A stretch of DNA of 64,000 bases from assembly GCF_910592395.1 (NCBI RefSeq), contig NC_088313.1:14774437-14838436 (forward strand). Direction: 5' to 3'. A program made the translations under genes and the position numbers. Each line of letters begins with the position of its first letter. The first letter of the stretch is position 1. Positions 48,439-59,451 of this stretch are shown here, piece after piece. The notes under the pieces were generated by a model that was not told where the DNA came from, did no database searches, and was given only the letters and a program-made list of their open reading frames with translations. The stretch comes from Lineus longissimus (lineage: Eukaryota > Nemertea > Pilidiophora > Heteronemertea > Lineidae).

Positions 48439-51400
48439 CTGGAACGACAGAAATTTACGGAAGATGTTAGTTGACCAACGATTTTGTACATAAGATTCCA
48501 TTTGCACAGACAAACGTATCCGTCATAGAATGGTACAAGAAGAAGCTACGATGTTTATCACAAACCATGTTTTACATCGGAGCCATCACAAATTCAATGA
48601 TGAACCATCATAGATTCTTTGACGGCCCAGGGATAAAATCCATGATTGGAATTCCATCATAGATCCTATGCCAGTTGGTCCCATCGTACTGGGCGCAAAT
48701 ATCAAATGATATGTAAACCCATTAGGGTGCCAATCTTCAAAATTCCGGAAAATTAGAATAGTTCACCAAATCAAATACATGTATAGTGTATAATGGCCCG
48801 TCAAAATGATGGAATCATAATAGATTCTATAAGGGACTCCATCATAGCATCTATGATGATTCCAATACAGAAACTATGATGGGCTATGGTAGAAACTACC
48901 ATGTGCCAATTTTGATTGAAAAAACAAAATGGTACCCGCAGACAAATACCTTTCGCTCTGTTCACATTAAGGTAATACTCCTCGTGTGTCAATTTCAGCA
49001 TTATTGCTATCCCACCATGCATTTCGTGAGACAAAGCAATGACAGACAATAAACTGATAAGTGGCGATGTTACTGATTGCGTCTGGGCTGAGCTGCGTGC
49101 ATGCGTACTGAGCACACATTTCACTGTAATTAATACAATGACAGGCATTCCATGCTATTCATCAATGCATCTTTTTGATATATTTTCAATTAGTCTCGAT
49201 ACTCCGCGGCCTCGTCGAATTGACGGAATGATCAGAAGGGAATGAACGGAACAATAGGGTACGAGATGAAAATCTGGCTCAATTATTGCAAAAGGTGCAG
49301 TAGTAGCTAGCGGGAGAAAATACAGATGTAGTATCTGCAGGTGTTACTGTGTGTGATTTCCCGTATGACATGTTATTCACAGGTATTTGAAAGGGAATTT
49401 GTGCCTATGTAGATAGTGTTTTTCATGGATTTGGCCAATGTTACTTATAGTTGAACTCAAGAATGTGACCAGATCACATTTACCAAAAGATAGTGGTGTT
49501 GTACAACACTAGATTATCCTTCGGGGTAGCTAGGCCTGGCCAGTGCTCTTTCACGGTGTCAACTAAGCGACCGGTCAACTATGACACCGGTTGTCCAAGG
49601 CTTTGTAACATTACTATTTGTGTTCACAGGATTACAGTTTAGTGACAAGAGGTCAGCCAAGTACCTTTGGCCAGATATATCCGAAAACGGTTTATAAAGA
49701 TGGAGTATTTACAACTTCAATTTGTTGGGGACATTCAGCTTTATATGTCTTACACGGAAGGAAACAACATGGTATCAATCAGAAACTTATCGATGAAATT
49801 GATTGAACATGATAGCAAGAGTTGAAGGAGACCCATTATTGGCTCATTAACAGTTTCTCGACACGGAATTTATCCCATTGAGCCCAGACGTAATGAAACT
49901 AAAAGACTCGAAATCCTATTAGGTTTGCAAATTGCTGGCATTCCGTGCTGTGGTTAATTAATGCAAGATTCCTCTTAGACAGGCGATATTAAATCGTGAG
50001 TAAAATTGATTTTCTAACTGACACTAAGGCGCTTATTGCGTTTGAGTTACTACTGGCGACATCGCGCATGATTAAGTGATGGACTTGGCTGCTTGCTCGA
50101 GACAAAGGAATCACAGCGTGGAGGACGTGAGCTGAGGATTCACCATATAAAAATCCACAATGTCGAGGTCATGCTTGAATGGTGTAAAGGCTTAAATACT
50201 TGCGGATTTGTAGAAAAGCTACACGTATATTCGCGCATCACGTTTTTTTGCCCCCTATTTTGAAGTAAAACGAATTTAGGCCTAGCGGAATATACGGTCT
50301 ATTTTCTTTAGACAAAGCCCGCTCGCACCTCGGCCTAAATTCCAATTGTTCTACTGTCTTTCAAAGGGTTATCAATGCAAGTATTGATAGCACCGACCCT
50401 ACGAAACAGGTCAATAGGCCAAAACGGGCTAAGGCAGATAAATGTAATGCGAAAATAAAAACTATTGGGAAAAATACTTTTAAATAGGAAACACAATTTG
50501 CCAGGTGATCGGAAGTGGATTTTTCGGCACTGCTCGAGCTGCTATCGGACCTTCAACGAACGAAATGTCCCACATTTAGGAAGGTGACATTTGCAGCTCT
50601 CGGCAACAGGAGATGAAGCAGCAAAAACATTCTTGACGACCAATAAAAGACGCCCGCCATTTTTTTCAAAGATTATTGGAAATCTGTTTATCGTTGCTTG
50701 TCCCGGCTCCCTCGTTGAAGACATTTCTATTTTATAAAGCCAACATAAAGTGGTAAATTATGATTTAAAAAGGCATATGGTGTAATATTTATCTTTAATG
50801 GCAACATTAAAGTCGTATAACACACCAATAGTGCAATTTGTCAATGGGAAGTATGTATATCAAACATCAATTAATGACATTTGATAATACATTTTGTTCC
50901 GTCGTTGTCAATATTTCTGAAACTTTATTCGCATAAAATTCCGGTCTAGCAGAAAAAGAAATTCCCAAGGAAGCACTCGGAAATCTTCGGAAGTATTCGG
51001 CCGTGACGTCATTGCAGGGAGATCCCTTCGAACCAGAAAGGGGCTATTGTACGCCATTGTGTACAAGATGCATTGATCGAGTGAGCAATTGACCCGATTT
51101 GATGACATTTATTCAATGAAAAATGCCAAACTATTGTGTTGTCGGGGGGGTGCAAGAACGTATCGGATGCACAGCTCGGGATATCAACGTTTGCATTCCC
51201 TGCTGATCAAGCAGTGAGGAATCTGTGGGAAGACGAGAGTATCGACTGCCTTGCGAAATTGGAGGATTCAGTCCAGTTTTCGGGAGACGCCCGATGTGAC
51301 AGCATGGGCCATTGCGCAAAGTATGGGTCATACTCTCTACATGACACTGACTTGAACAAGATAGTAGCAATGGAGTTGGTGCAGGTGAGTTCATGATTTT

Positions 51401-54400
51401 CTACATAAGACTTTGCTCCTGTGACAACAAATGTTTGTCTCATTTAGAAGCTACAATTTAAAGCAATAAAAAGCAAAACTTTATGCATGTTGTATTTTTC
51501 AGGTCTCGGAAGTGAAAAATAGCTACCACATGGAGCTTGAGGGACTTGACAGGGCGTTGACATATGTGGAGCAAGCACTTCCCCATGTCCAGATCAAGCT
51601 GACAACTGACGGGCACAAGTCCATTGCCAAGTGGCTTCGAGAGGATAAATCAGAAACAATCACTCACTACCTAGACATATGGCATGTTGCTAAAGGTAAA
51701 TATATTGTTGTACTAACTACGTACTCAAAATACTTTAGTTTTCTTGATGAAGTGTGTTTAAGGTACATTTCCTGAATTCTCACTAGGCCGTTACTACTAA
51801 TAATATGCTTAGTGATGGCATTGATTGCTGATATATTATTCCTTTTAGGCATAAAGAAGAAGCTAAAACAGTTGAAGAAGTGTCCTTTGGTGGATCAGTG
51901 GCAGGGAAGCATTGTCAACCATCTCTACTGGTGCGTGAAAACAAGTGGAGACAATGTTGATGAAAGGATTGAAAAGTGGAAGTCGGTTGCTAACCACATA
52001 GCCAACATCCATAAACACGAGAGCAAACTATTCCCCAAATGCCTCCATAGTCGCCGTGTGTGCAAACGTGGTAGAAAAAAGAAATGGTTCGAAGCAGGTA
52101 AGTGAGAGAAGTACAATTATGATAATAATACAACCCTGTCATCCTGTGCATCAGTGAGTACACATTAAGTATTGGGTTGACAACTTGGATTGTGCTAGGT
52201 TTCTACCGTAAATGGGATTGACATGTGATATCACTTTATGCATTCTTGATTTCAATTTCAAGGTTAAGATAACTTCCTCCATTTGATTTCAGGTTCTGAA
52301 GATCATGACAAGTTATGCAAGGTGCTCCTGAACAAAGACCTCCTGAAGAGTGTGGCAAAATTGAGCCCTCAAGGACAGACCTCAGGCCTCGAAGGTTACC
52401 ACAGCTGTCTGCTACATTTTTGTCCCAAGATGTATCACTTTGGATACAATGCTATGACCAGCAGGTAAGTTTGGTTATTTTATTATGTCATCATGGTTTC
52501 ATCTTTTCACATATGCCACCACCTGCTACTATCTTTTAGTGGAGAGTCTTGACAGTCATAACACTCCAATTCACTACTATTCATAGGTCTATGGTATAAC
52601 AAAGGACAACCTGGGTCAATACTGAGAAAACCTCTGCAATTCCAATTGGCATGTCAATTCAAATCATTTTTTTAGGTTACAGATAGCCGCATTGCACTTC
52701 AACGAAAACGCAGGCAGAGACCAACGCATCACCAAAGACGGAAAACCTTACTTCAACATGACGAATCCAAGGAGTAGAGAGAGACGTTCCATTGTGGTGC
52801 CTGTGAAGAAGATTCCAACATTTGGTAAGTCCCTTTGACATTGCCAAGTCTATAACAATTAACATCATATAAACAAGCAGCCATCTGATAGCAATACATG
52901 GAACTGCTGTAAAAACCGCGCCGACAAAGCGCGGTCGGCGCTTAAGGGCTATGACCATGGAGGCATTATCCTTCAGGCCCAAAATAGGCTTCAAAAAGAA
53001 AGAGTGTAAAGGTATCTGTGCAGTGGAGAGGCCTGATCTCATCCTTGCCATACAGCATAGTGTCCACCAAAGGCCCTACACTATGCCATGATGGCTTCAA
53101 TTACTATGTAAATAAATAAACAAGCAATAGCAACTCGTATAATGTACCGTACAATTTACTATGTAAATAAATAAACAAGCAATAGCAACTCGTATAATGT
53201 ACATGTATGATTAAATTATTGCATTATCATCAATACATAATTTCAACTTCTGTATGTAGGTTATGCACACAAACTTTCTGTGGAGGTGAAAAGGTTGGTC
53301 ATCAGCGGAAAGGACTACATCATCTCCGAGGACCCAGCCCCAGTGTGCTCAAGATTTGAACGCCCTACAAAAGCAGAAGCAATACAGCAGATGAAGTCGC
53401 ATAAACGCTACTAAAGATAATGTCACTGGGCCAGATTAGCGTTCATATCATACCAGGAGTTAGACTTTTGGGCACAATGCCAAGTGGCCATGTGATGTCC
53501 TTTTGTTAGGTGCTGTAACTACTTCCACCGCGATGACGATCGGACTTACATCACTCATCAACATGATGAAAACCCTCGAAGTTCATGTTCTCCTCGATAC
53601 CAGGTGGTGGATAGAAAGCACGTATCTTGCACACTACACATGCTGGCACTACAACTCTAATGTCCTTGCCGAGATATCCGTGAGACCATCGCACAAACTG
53701 CCGATATGCTATATGTCGCAACTTCTTGTGTTCAGGTCCTTCATAGGCGTTACGTCCATACTGTTGTTTGTATGCCAACCAAGCAACATTCAACACGCCA
53801 GTGTGCAGGCAAATAGCATCGAAGTCTGTACGATCTGTGACACAACCAACGTCAACCATATCCTTTACCCGTATAGCCTCTCTACAACATACACACTCTG
53901 TTTTCGAAGGCAGAATCTGGCATTTGCCACAGGAGCACCTGGAATGATAGACAATGTTTCTGATGTAAGCAAACATGTCATCTCTATGCGCATGCATAGC
54001 CTATAGGCCTAAGAAGGCAGCTGGTTTAATTTTTGTAATTAATGTAAATAAAAACAAGTTCTGACATGATTAAAAACAATCAACTTTCTTTATTGAATTC
54101 ATTTGCAGGGGTCCTTTAACCAGTGTGTAGCCTAAACATGATTTATGGGGCCTACCATCACGATCATGAGATGACATGTCATGATGTGTTGGCTGTTCGT
54201 TGCGTGCATGCAATGGCATGCATGCACAGATGCAATGCATGTGTACATGGTGTACATTTAGTATTAGGCTGGGCCTACACCGTCATATCGACAACAAAGG
54301 AAATAAATGATTCCACAAAAGGGTACAATATAGCTAGCCAGCAGCTATGTACGGGATGTCGCGATGTGAGGGAATCTGAAGGATCAGTGTGTGATCGTGA

Positions 54401-57400
54401 GCTGTCCAGAGCCACAGAGGCAGAGTGTTTAGGACCTACTTTACTTGCCAATTATCCAATTCTAACGGGGGCTCGTCATGCTCATCCTGATCCATTTCCG
54501 ACTCGTCAGCAGATTCCTCTCCACTTTCATCTGTCTCTGGCTCATACTGGTACGGCGATATCCCAAGCTCAGCAACTTGTTGGTTCTCATCCAATTCTGC
54601 ACTGTCTAACTCGTCAAATTCGTTATATTCGTCCGAGCTCCAATTGATTTCACTAAACATCGACGCCATTTTGAAAACCTGATTCCCTGCAACGCGTCAC
54701 GGCTCTCATTTACATATTGACCTATATTCATGCTATTTCTAGGGCGGCATTGAGATTTCTCGGGGAGGAGGAATTTCCATCAGATAAATCAACCATTTCC
54801 GAAAAATCGCCTTAGAATCATAAATGAACAATACCATCTGATAAAATGCAATATCATCACTTTCCTGTGTGTGGAAGATAGATGGTAGTCGGGTTTTGGT
54901 CTGATATACGACTTTAAAATATCCTTTCTGACTTTGGGGGCGAATAATATGACAATTATTAGGTTCAGTCATCGCCCTGTGGATTGCATCAGTCGATATA
55001 TACAAATTCTGCTAAACATCGATAAAGTCAAAATCATCAATTATAAAGGAGACTTTCTATGTCAGATTATACTAAAAATTGGCCTTTGAAAAGCCATTTA
55101 AAAGTATTTTGTATCTGTTGATATTGACAATGAATCAAAAGCTCAAACAAATGTATTTCTAGGAGTGTATTTTCATAATTACAATATTGGTGTGCCAATT
55201 CTAATGAATCTCCAAAATTAAAAATGATATTTCTGTGAGTACAAAAGCCTCTTCAAACTAGAGCAACGTGAAAGCAATCTTCTTGCAGCGACCAACAATC
55301 CACGCGCCATCTTGTCAGCCTCGTCTATCGTACTTGCTGCGAGACAACTACGAGACCATCGCACTCACTGATCGCTAAACGATTGAATTCAGCTGACGGG
55401 CTATTTACGCCAATATATTTCATAATTGAGAAATCGACGCCCAGTAAGATTGCAGCTTTAGGCGGCGTCCATTGGTATTGATAGTAAGGCGAAATCTGTT
55501 TGATTGAACAGACGAACGTAGCCTCTGGCAGACGATTATTGTTGTCGATAAACAGCTCTCATAGCAACCGAGGAAATTCTATTTTCGTTGAGAGGCCGAT
55601 CTCTCACTGGTATTTATTGGCGGCGTATATACCGAACCAACACGCTTAGGGAAAGACTAATGAGGTGAATGCGAACATTTGCCTTTGCCGAATTTGGCCT
55701 AATGACCCCCACGAAAACTGTCCCGTGGGGGTCGATGTTATAAAGATTTGCACTGATAACCTTTTGATGCGACAGTACAACAATGGGAATTTAGGCCTAG
55801 GTGCGAGCGGGCTTTGTTTAATAGACAGTGTATTCGGATAGCCTTAAATTCTTCTAACTCGCGAAGTCAAGGGCAAAAGGGAAAAAATCGTAATGATAAT
55901 GTAAACTGCACAATTTCCGCTCATTTACCCCAATAATCATTCTGTTATTTTGTTGATATGATATCGAGCACCGTACGTATTGCATGGTTTTTGACACGCC
56001 CTGTAACAGTCAGCACTACCTTCAGCTCCCCACGCACTGTGAAGTACGTATTTATTGGATGGAGTCATACGCTACGAGTCATGCCATTACTGAACGCTCA
56101 ACCGGCAAACCATTTACGATCAATCCAATCTCGGTCACAATTTGTCCATTAAAAGGCCAGTGCACTCCATTTGAAGGGTATTTCTCTCTTCTTATAGTGA
56201 CGATATTATATTCATGATATTGGTCGGGAAAGGCTTACAAGCAGCAATATAGCTATTAGGCCACATGGATACACGTAATATGTTGTAAGGCGAGTAGCTA
56301 GGAGGTAAATATAAATGGGATCGTTTTAATCAAATATTTGAGGCATATCGAGTCACTGGAAAGCTATCGGAGTTTCGTTATGGCCTCTCAATCGCCCACG
56401 GAAGGGCGTCAAAGACGATGTCTCGCGCAATCTTATGGCTGCTGCAGAGTTTTTACCTTGCATATTCCGCAGTCTAAGTCATTCGCACTTATTGTGTAGT
56501 AGCGTATTGATATTGAAATTATCAGAGTTTCGCACAGGGCATTCGAGCTGCACAAGGGCAGGTGTCAACGACGTCGTCGCGCGCGATGTAATGTCTCAAA
56601 TATTTCGCCTTGCCTGGCCTTACGCGATCTATATTCATTCGTATTCAGTCAATTGCGTAGATTATACGCCAGATTGGTGCTGAGCCGTTTCACACGGAAA
56701 CGCCGCCGATAGAGATATGGCATCTCGTCACAATCATCTATAATAGATTTATACTCCATAACGAATTAATAAGCATATTCATTCTCAGTTTTCATGATTT
56801 CTGACTGGTGAAAGCGCACCTAGAACGAGAATCTATTATCATAGCGACCTGCAATAATTATCGCCTGTGACAAACATCCATTGCTTGCGGCGATCGTTGC
56901 AGATGCCTGACAACGCAGATTTTTTCTTTATGACGAATTATTGTAAGAAAGACATAATTCTCCGCTGCATATGTTATGCCAGTAACAGCGCCCCGCAATT
57001 GAGATATTTTTGTCGTAGCGACCTCAGATAACTATAGCAGGCGACGCAAGTCTCTCGTTTGCGTTGGTTGATGCAAGTGCTTGCATCAAACACCGGTCGT
57101 CGCTGCATCGTCGTCGCTCTGATAATAGCCGGTTTTACCCGTAGACAGTATTGGTCCAGGATATCCGGTTTCCTCCTACATAGAATATAGATATTTCGAT
57201 GAAGAAAACGATAGAACTTATCATCGGGAATCGTCCTTTATGAGCATCAAACGCGATGAGCGAGTCGATAGTTCAAGTGCTATGAAATATGATTAAAGAG
57301 TTAATCGGCGAGTGAACGACCCGTCAAGCAAGAATAATCAATGTTCCGAGCTCTTGGGATAAATCACTGAAGACGCCATTCGACATCTTTAACTGTCAGT

Positions 57401-58112
57401 TGGAGTCGGCTTAATTGATTTGTTCAAAAGCGTTCAACTAGGTTTGAGATTTGTGAGATTGTTGGCTAATCGGTATGCGCTGGAGCCGGCGTATATTAAA
57501 CCGACGGCAAGCAGAGGCTGGCGGGAACAGAACTGCGAGTCGTAGGGAATCACAGTTTTTACGCGCTGCTGTGTGTTTTAATTTGCCTTTACCCAGTGGG
57601 AAATTTATAGGTTGTGTGCCCCGTTCAAATGAAAGCTGTTTCGTGGGGGTCGATGTAATCAAGATTGGCCCCGATGACCCTTTGATAAGGAGTAGGACAA
57701 TGCGGTATTTAGGCCGAGCTGCGAGTGGGCTTTGTTTAAAGGCTATAGACCGTGTATTGGTTAGGCCTGAATTCTTTTAACTGCAAGGCAAGGGGCATAA
57801 TAACGTAATGAAAACCTGTAGTGGTAACTGGCTTTACAAATCAGGCGCTTTTTCATTTCTCGCCGCCATATTAGGAACCGGAACTCACCTGTGTTTCCGT
57901 AACGTTCAACAGACTGGCCATTTCCGCTCTTTCACTGGACGATAAATATTTCTTTTGTTCAAATTGTTTCTCGAGTTCGAATATTTGCCGGCCAGTGAAC
58001 GTTGTTCGGGCCTTTTTCTTCTTGTCGCCATCTTTTTGGTCGTCCTTTGAGCTGTTGCTGTCTTTTCGTCGCCGTTTTTCTGGCTTCCGGCCACTCTCCG
58101 TAAATGGAGGAA
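47977..58112 (-). CDS. Nk7: Nk7 (NK7.1) homeobox transcription factor, 5' partial
   Basis: This is a nuclear homeodomain protein of the NK class. Two exons are visible on the minus strand: 58112-57889 (GTGAGT donor) and 48438-47977, joined in phase 0 across a 9.45 kb intron. The first ends in Gln44 and the second begins at Val45 of the homeodomain, the widely shared 44/45 intron position. The homeodomain reads [40 protein letters not shown] and [19 protein letters not shown], which matches NK7.1 proteins far better than Nkx6 or Nkx1. Upstream is a Lys/Arg/Asp/Ser-rich linker. Downstream is an acidic, Asn/Asp-rich tail of about 130 residues ending CSVAVS. The exon at 58112 starts in phase 1 after a TTTTAG acceptor, so at least one N-terminal coding exon is missing. 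I did not find it up to 64000. Confidence 0.9.
49438..49690 (+). repeat. Dispersed repeat family B copy
   Basis: ACTCAAGAATGTGACCAGAT, ACATTTACCAAAAGATAGTG, TTTCACGGTGTCAACTAAG, GGCTTTGTAACATTACTATT and GAGGTCAGCCAAGTACCTTT align with the copy at 45489. Confidence 0.8.
50236..50450 (+). mobile_element. MITE family A copy
   Basis: The near-complete copy has left end GCATCACGTTTTTTTGCCCC, then GGCCTAGCGGAATATACGGT, AAAGCCCGCTCGCACCTCGG and CTAAATTCCAATTGTTCTAC. The right end is GGCAGATAAATGTAATGCG. Confidence 0.85.
51001..51020. repeat. Left inverted motif of the THAP/P2X7C unit
   Basis: CCGTGACGTCATTGCAGGGA is matched in inverted orientation at 54684-54702 (17 identities in about 20). It contains a perfect CRE palindrome TGACGTCA. 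It may be a remnant terminal repeat or a shared promoter element; sequence alone cannot decide. Confidence 0.5.
51123..53414 (+). CDS. THAP-type, transposase-like gene, six exons, frameshifted start
   Basis: Exons are 51123-51384, 51503-51695, 51849-52097, 52293-52464, 52676-52824 and 53260-53414. All have GT/AG borders and consistent phases. The first ATG reads MPNYCVVGG, a THAP zinc-finger start. A seven-G run then holds one base too many, and the +1 frame continues with [20 protein letters not shown]. The rest of the THAP domain (second half, C-x2-H) is missing. The body resembles a large invertebrate family of THAP-linked proteins with an RNase H-like fold. Candidate DDE residues are the D of [18 protein letters not shown], the D of TTDGHKSI and the E of SGLEGYHS, with [17 protein letters not shown] and [12 protein letters not shown] as other family blocks. 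The protein would have about 392 residues if the G run were one base shorter. The body is intact, so it may be domesticated, recently broken or an assembly error. Confidence 0.8.
53101..53204. repeat. 55-bp tandem duplication in intron 5 of the THAP gene
   Basis: TTACTATGTAAATAAATAAA followed by CAAGCAATAGCAACTCGTAT and AATGTAC occurs at 53101 and 53156 with almost no differences, indicating a recent duplication. Confidence 0.9.
53551..54669 (-). CDS. Acidic protein with P2X7-receptor-like C-terminal cysteine domain, two exons
   Basis: Exons are 54669-54445 and 54000-53551, joined in phase 0, giving 224 residues with no disruption. Exon 1 (75 residues, [10 protein letters not shown]...) is strongly acidic with an ISPYQYEPE motif and Glu/Asp/Ser runs. 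Exon 2 carries cysteine pairs CSCGKC and CVCC, then [45 protein letters not shown] and [18 protein letters not shown]. These blocks correspond to the intracellular 'ballast' domain of the vertebrate P2X7 receptor, which binds zinc and guanine nucleotide there. No transmembrane or ion-channel part is present, so this is a soluble stand-alone form, common in invertebrate genomes. It converges on the THAP gene with 136 bp between stops. Its cellular function is unknown. Donor CAA|GTAAAG and acceptor CCTATAG are acceptable. Confidence 0.85.
54684..54702. repeat. Right inverted motif of the THAP/P2X7C unit
   Basis: On the minus strand it reads CCGTGACGCGTTGCAGGGA, 14 bases upstream of the P2X7C-like ATG. 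Further out, GAAATTCC...CGAGAAATCT on this side resembles GAAATTCC...CGGAAATCT outside the left motif (about 50969-50995), hinting at a longer decayed inverted repeat. Confidence 0.5.
55683..55900 (-). mobile_element. MITE family A copy (minus orientation)
   Basis: GTCCCGTGGGGGTCGATGTT, AACCTTTTGATGCGACAGTA, AATGGGAATTTAGGCCTAGG, GTGCGAGCGGGCTTTGTTTA and the end AAGGGAAAAAATCGTAATG are present. Confidence 0.85.
55901..57430. other. Unassigned intronic stretch
   Basis: No gene or repeat was recognised. The sequence contains several TAATTA/ATTATTG words and GC-balanced segments and might hold Nk7 regulatory DNA. That is speculative. Confidence 0.35.
57617..57812 (-). mobile_element. MITE family A copy beside the Nk7 homeobox exon
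   Basis: GCTGTTTCGTGGGGGTCGAT, CCCTTTGATAAGGAGTAGGA, CGAGCTGCGAGTGGGCTTTG, TATAGACCGTGTATTGGTTA and the terminus CAAGGGGCATAATAACGTAA are present. The element ends about 77 bases from the 3' border of the Nk7 homeobox exon (57889). Confidence 0.87.
57889..58112 (-). CDS. Nk7: Nk7 homeobox exon (homeodomain residues 1-44)
   Basis: The exon runs between TGTTTTAG and ACACAG|GTGAGT. It encodes [20 protein letters not shown], a charged linker, then homeodomain helices 1 and 2 with [15 protein letters not shown] and [11 protein letters not shown], ending TETQ. The homeodomain completes in the exon at 48438. Confidence 0.94.
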
Positions 58113-58581
58113 CTAAAACATAGGAGAGAGAAAAATAGTTGAGCTACTATACAGGTAAGAACTTTGCAGCAAGTCACCACCAGTCAACTTGGGGCTGCTC
58201 GTCCGAAAGACTAACCGAATAACCAGCAGCAGACATGTTGCTATAGAAATACATCACGTTAAACCCACGTCTTGGTCTTAACAAAACATGACAACTTCAT
58301 CGCTTCCCAATCGTAATTCCGTCATAAGCAAAAATTGCAATGTGGGACCCTGATTACATATCATCTGGCCAAATGGCCTGGTGTTCACTTCAGTGAGATT
58401 TCTATTGGCAAACAACTATTCCTTTCGTGATGGTAAACATACACGTACATAATGCTTTTATTATATTGCCGCTACATATAACTGATAGTCACTGCAAAAC
58501 ATAGTAAATGCATTATTTCTTGTGTGGAGTTCATTGGCCAAGCCCCCGACCACAATCTACCATTCTGTGAATAAGACAGAA

Positions 58582-58654
58582 GACGTGAACTGAACTGTTA
58601 TTAGACCAACACCAATATCATTGATGTTGGCATATTTACAGTTCAGTTCACGTC
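58582..58654. repeat. Imperfect 73-bp palindrome
   Basis: GACGTGAACTGAACTGT is answered exactly by ACAGTTCAGTTCACGTC (17 bp each). The loop contains a second nested pair, CCAACACC and TGATGTTGG. It is probably a small foldback element. Confidence 0.85.
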
Positions 58655-59348
58655 CCGCGATGACAGCGAGCTGGATAAAGCGATTAGCCCTGCGAGATCC
58701 CGATCTTGTCTCATCCTTATCATGGGCAGCCGTGTCATGCGAAAAGACAGAAGGACGGCGAGAGTAAGACGCTGTTCTTGGTATTGGTTGCGCTCCCTTG
58801 AGAGAGAGGTACAAGAAACTAATTAAAACATGGCCGTATCTGGGCCATATCGAACGCTTTGGTCCTGGGGGGAGCGGGGGGGGGGGCGATCGACTATCGG
58901 GGAGGGGGGTTTGGCAGAACACCACTTTTCGTCCCAAAAAGACAAATATCTGCATGAAAAAAGTTCGTTTAGACGTCTGGCTAAATATGTCCGTGCATAT
59001 ACTGAATGGCCAAATAAGTTTCAAATGAGTTTTGTATAATATAGCGCATAAATACATCTTGCTACTTTCGAAACGTATTTGAAGAAGTTGGAGGCAAATA
59101 TTTAATGGCGTACAAGAAGCCATTAAAAGGGGTATCGTTTTCTGATCAGGCAAATTCCGCAACAAATATGAATCAACCAATAATAACAGCTGAACACCGG
59201 GACGAATATAGGTGTCTGACGTCCACGTAACGATAGAAGTCCGTTGAACTATCAGTGAATAAGTAGTTACTTCATCATTCTAATTCTTGATAGACTTGTA
59301 CCTCTGAAAAGATATTCTGATTCATCACCGACGTCTATTTGCTCTATA

Positions 59349-59451
59349 GCCGGTTTAGCCGGACCTCCGTGTAAGCTATTTCGTGGGACCGATGCTATCA
59401 CGACTTGCCCTGGTGAACCGTTGATAAGACAGCAGAACGATGAGAATTAGG
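59349..59451 (-). mobile_element. MITE family A, partial copy (minus orientation)
   Basis: It retains GGTTTAGCCGGACCTCC, AGCTATTTCGTGGGACCGAT, CTTGCCCTGGTGAACCGTTG and ATAAGACAGCAGAACGATGA. The remaining half is lost. Confidence 0.7.

Larger units (their letters stand above)
48439..57888 (-). other. Nk7 intron (9.45 kb) carrying nested genes
   Basis: The intron runs from GTGAGT to TTCCAG on the minus strand and interrupts the homeobox. It hosts the THAP/P2X7C gene pair (51.0-54.7 kb), MITE A copies (50236, 55683, 57617) and a family B copy (49438). Between 48.54 and 48.90 kb, CATCATAGATTCT-like words recur in both orientations, suggesting an old foldback. The rest, including 55.9-57.4 kb, has no recognised gene. 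Confidence 0.85.

Noticed and set aside
53503-54006. 167-codon + strand ORF
   Set aside because: It is the antisense shadow of the conserved P2X7C exon 2 on the minus strand.
54123-54647. 174-codon + strand ORF
   Set aside because: It lies antisense to exon 1 and the intron of the P2X7C-like gene, and its sequence (CATGCATG-rich) shows no protein features.
58557-59180. 207-codon minus-strand ORF, considered as the missing Nk7 N-terminal exon
   Set aside because: It spans a foldback and a poly-G/poly-C tract, has no NK-type motif such as a TN/eh1 element, and offers no convincing phase-1 donor.
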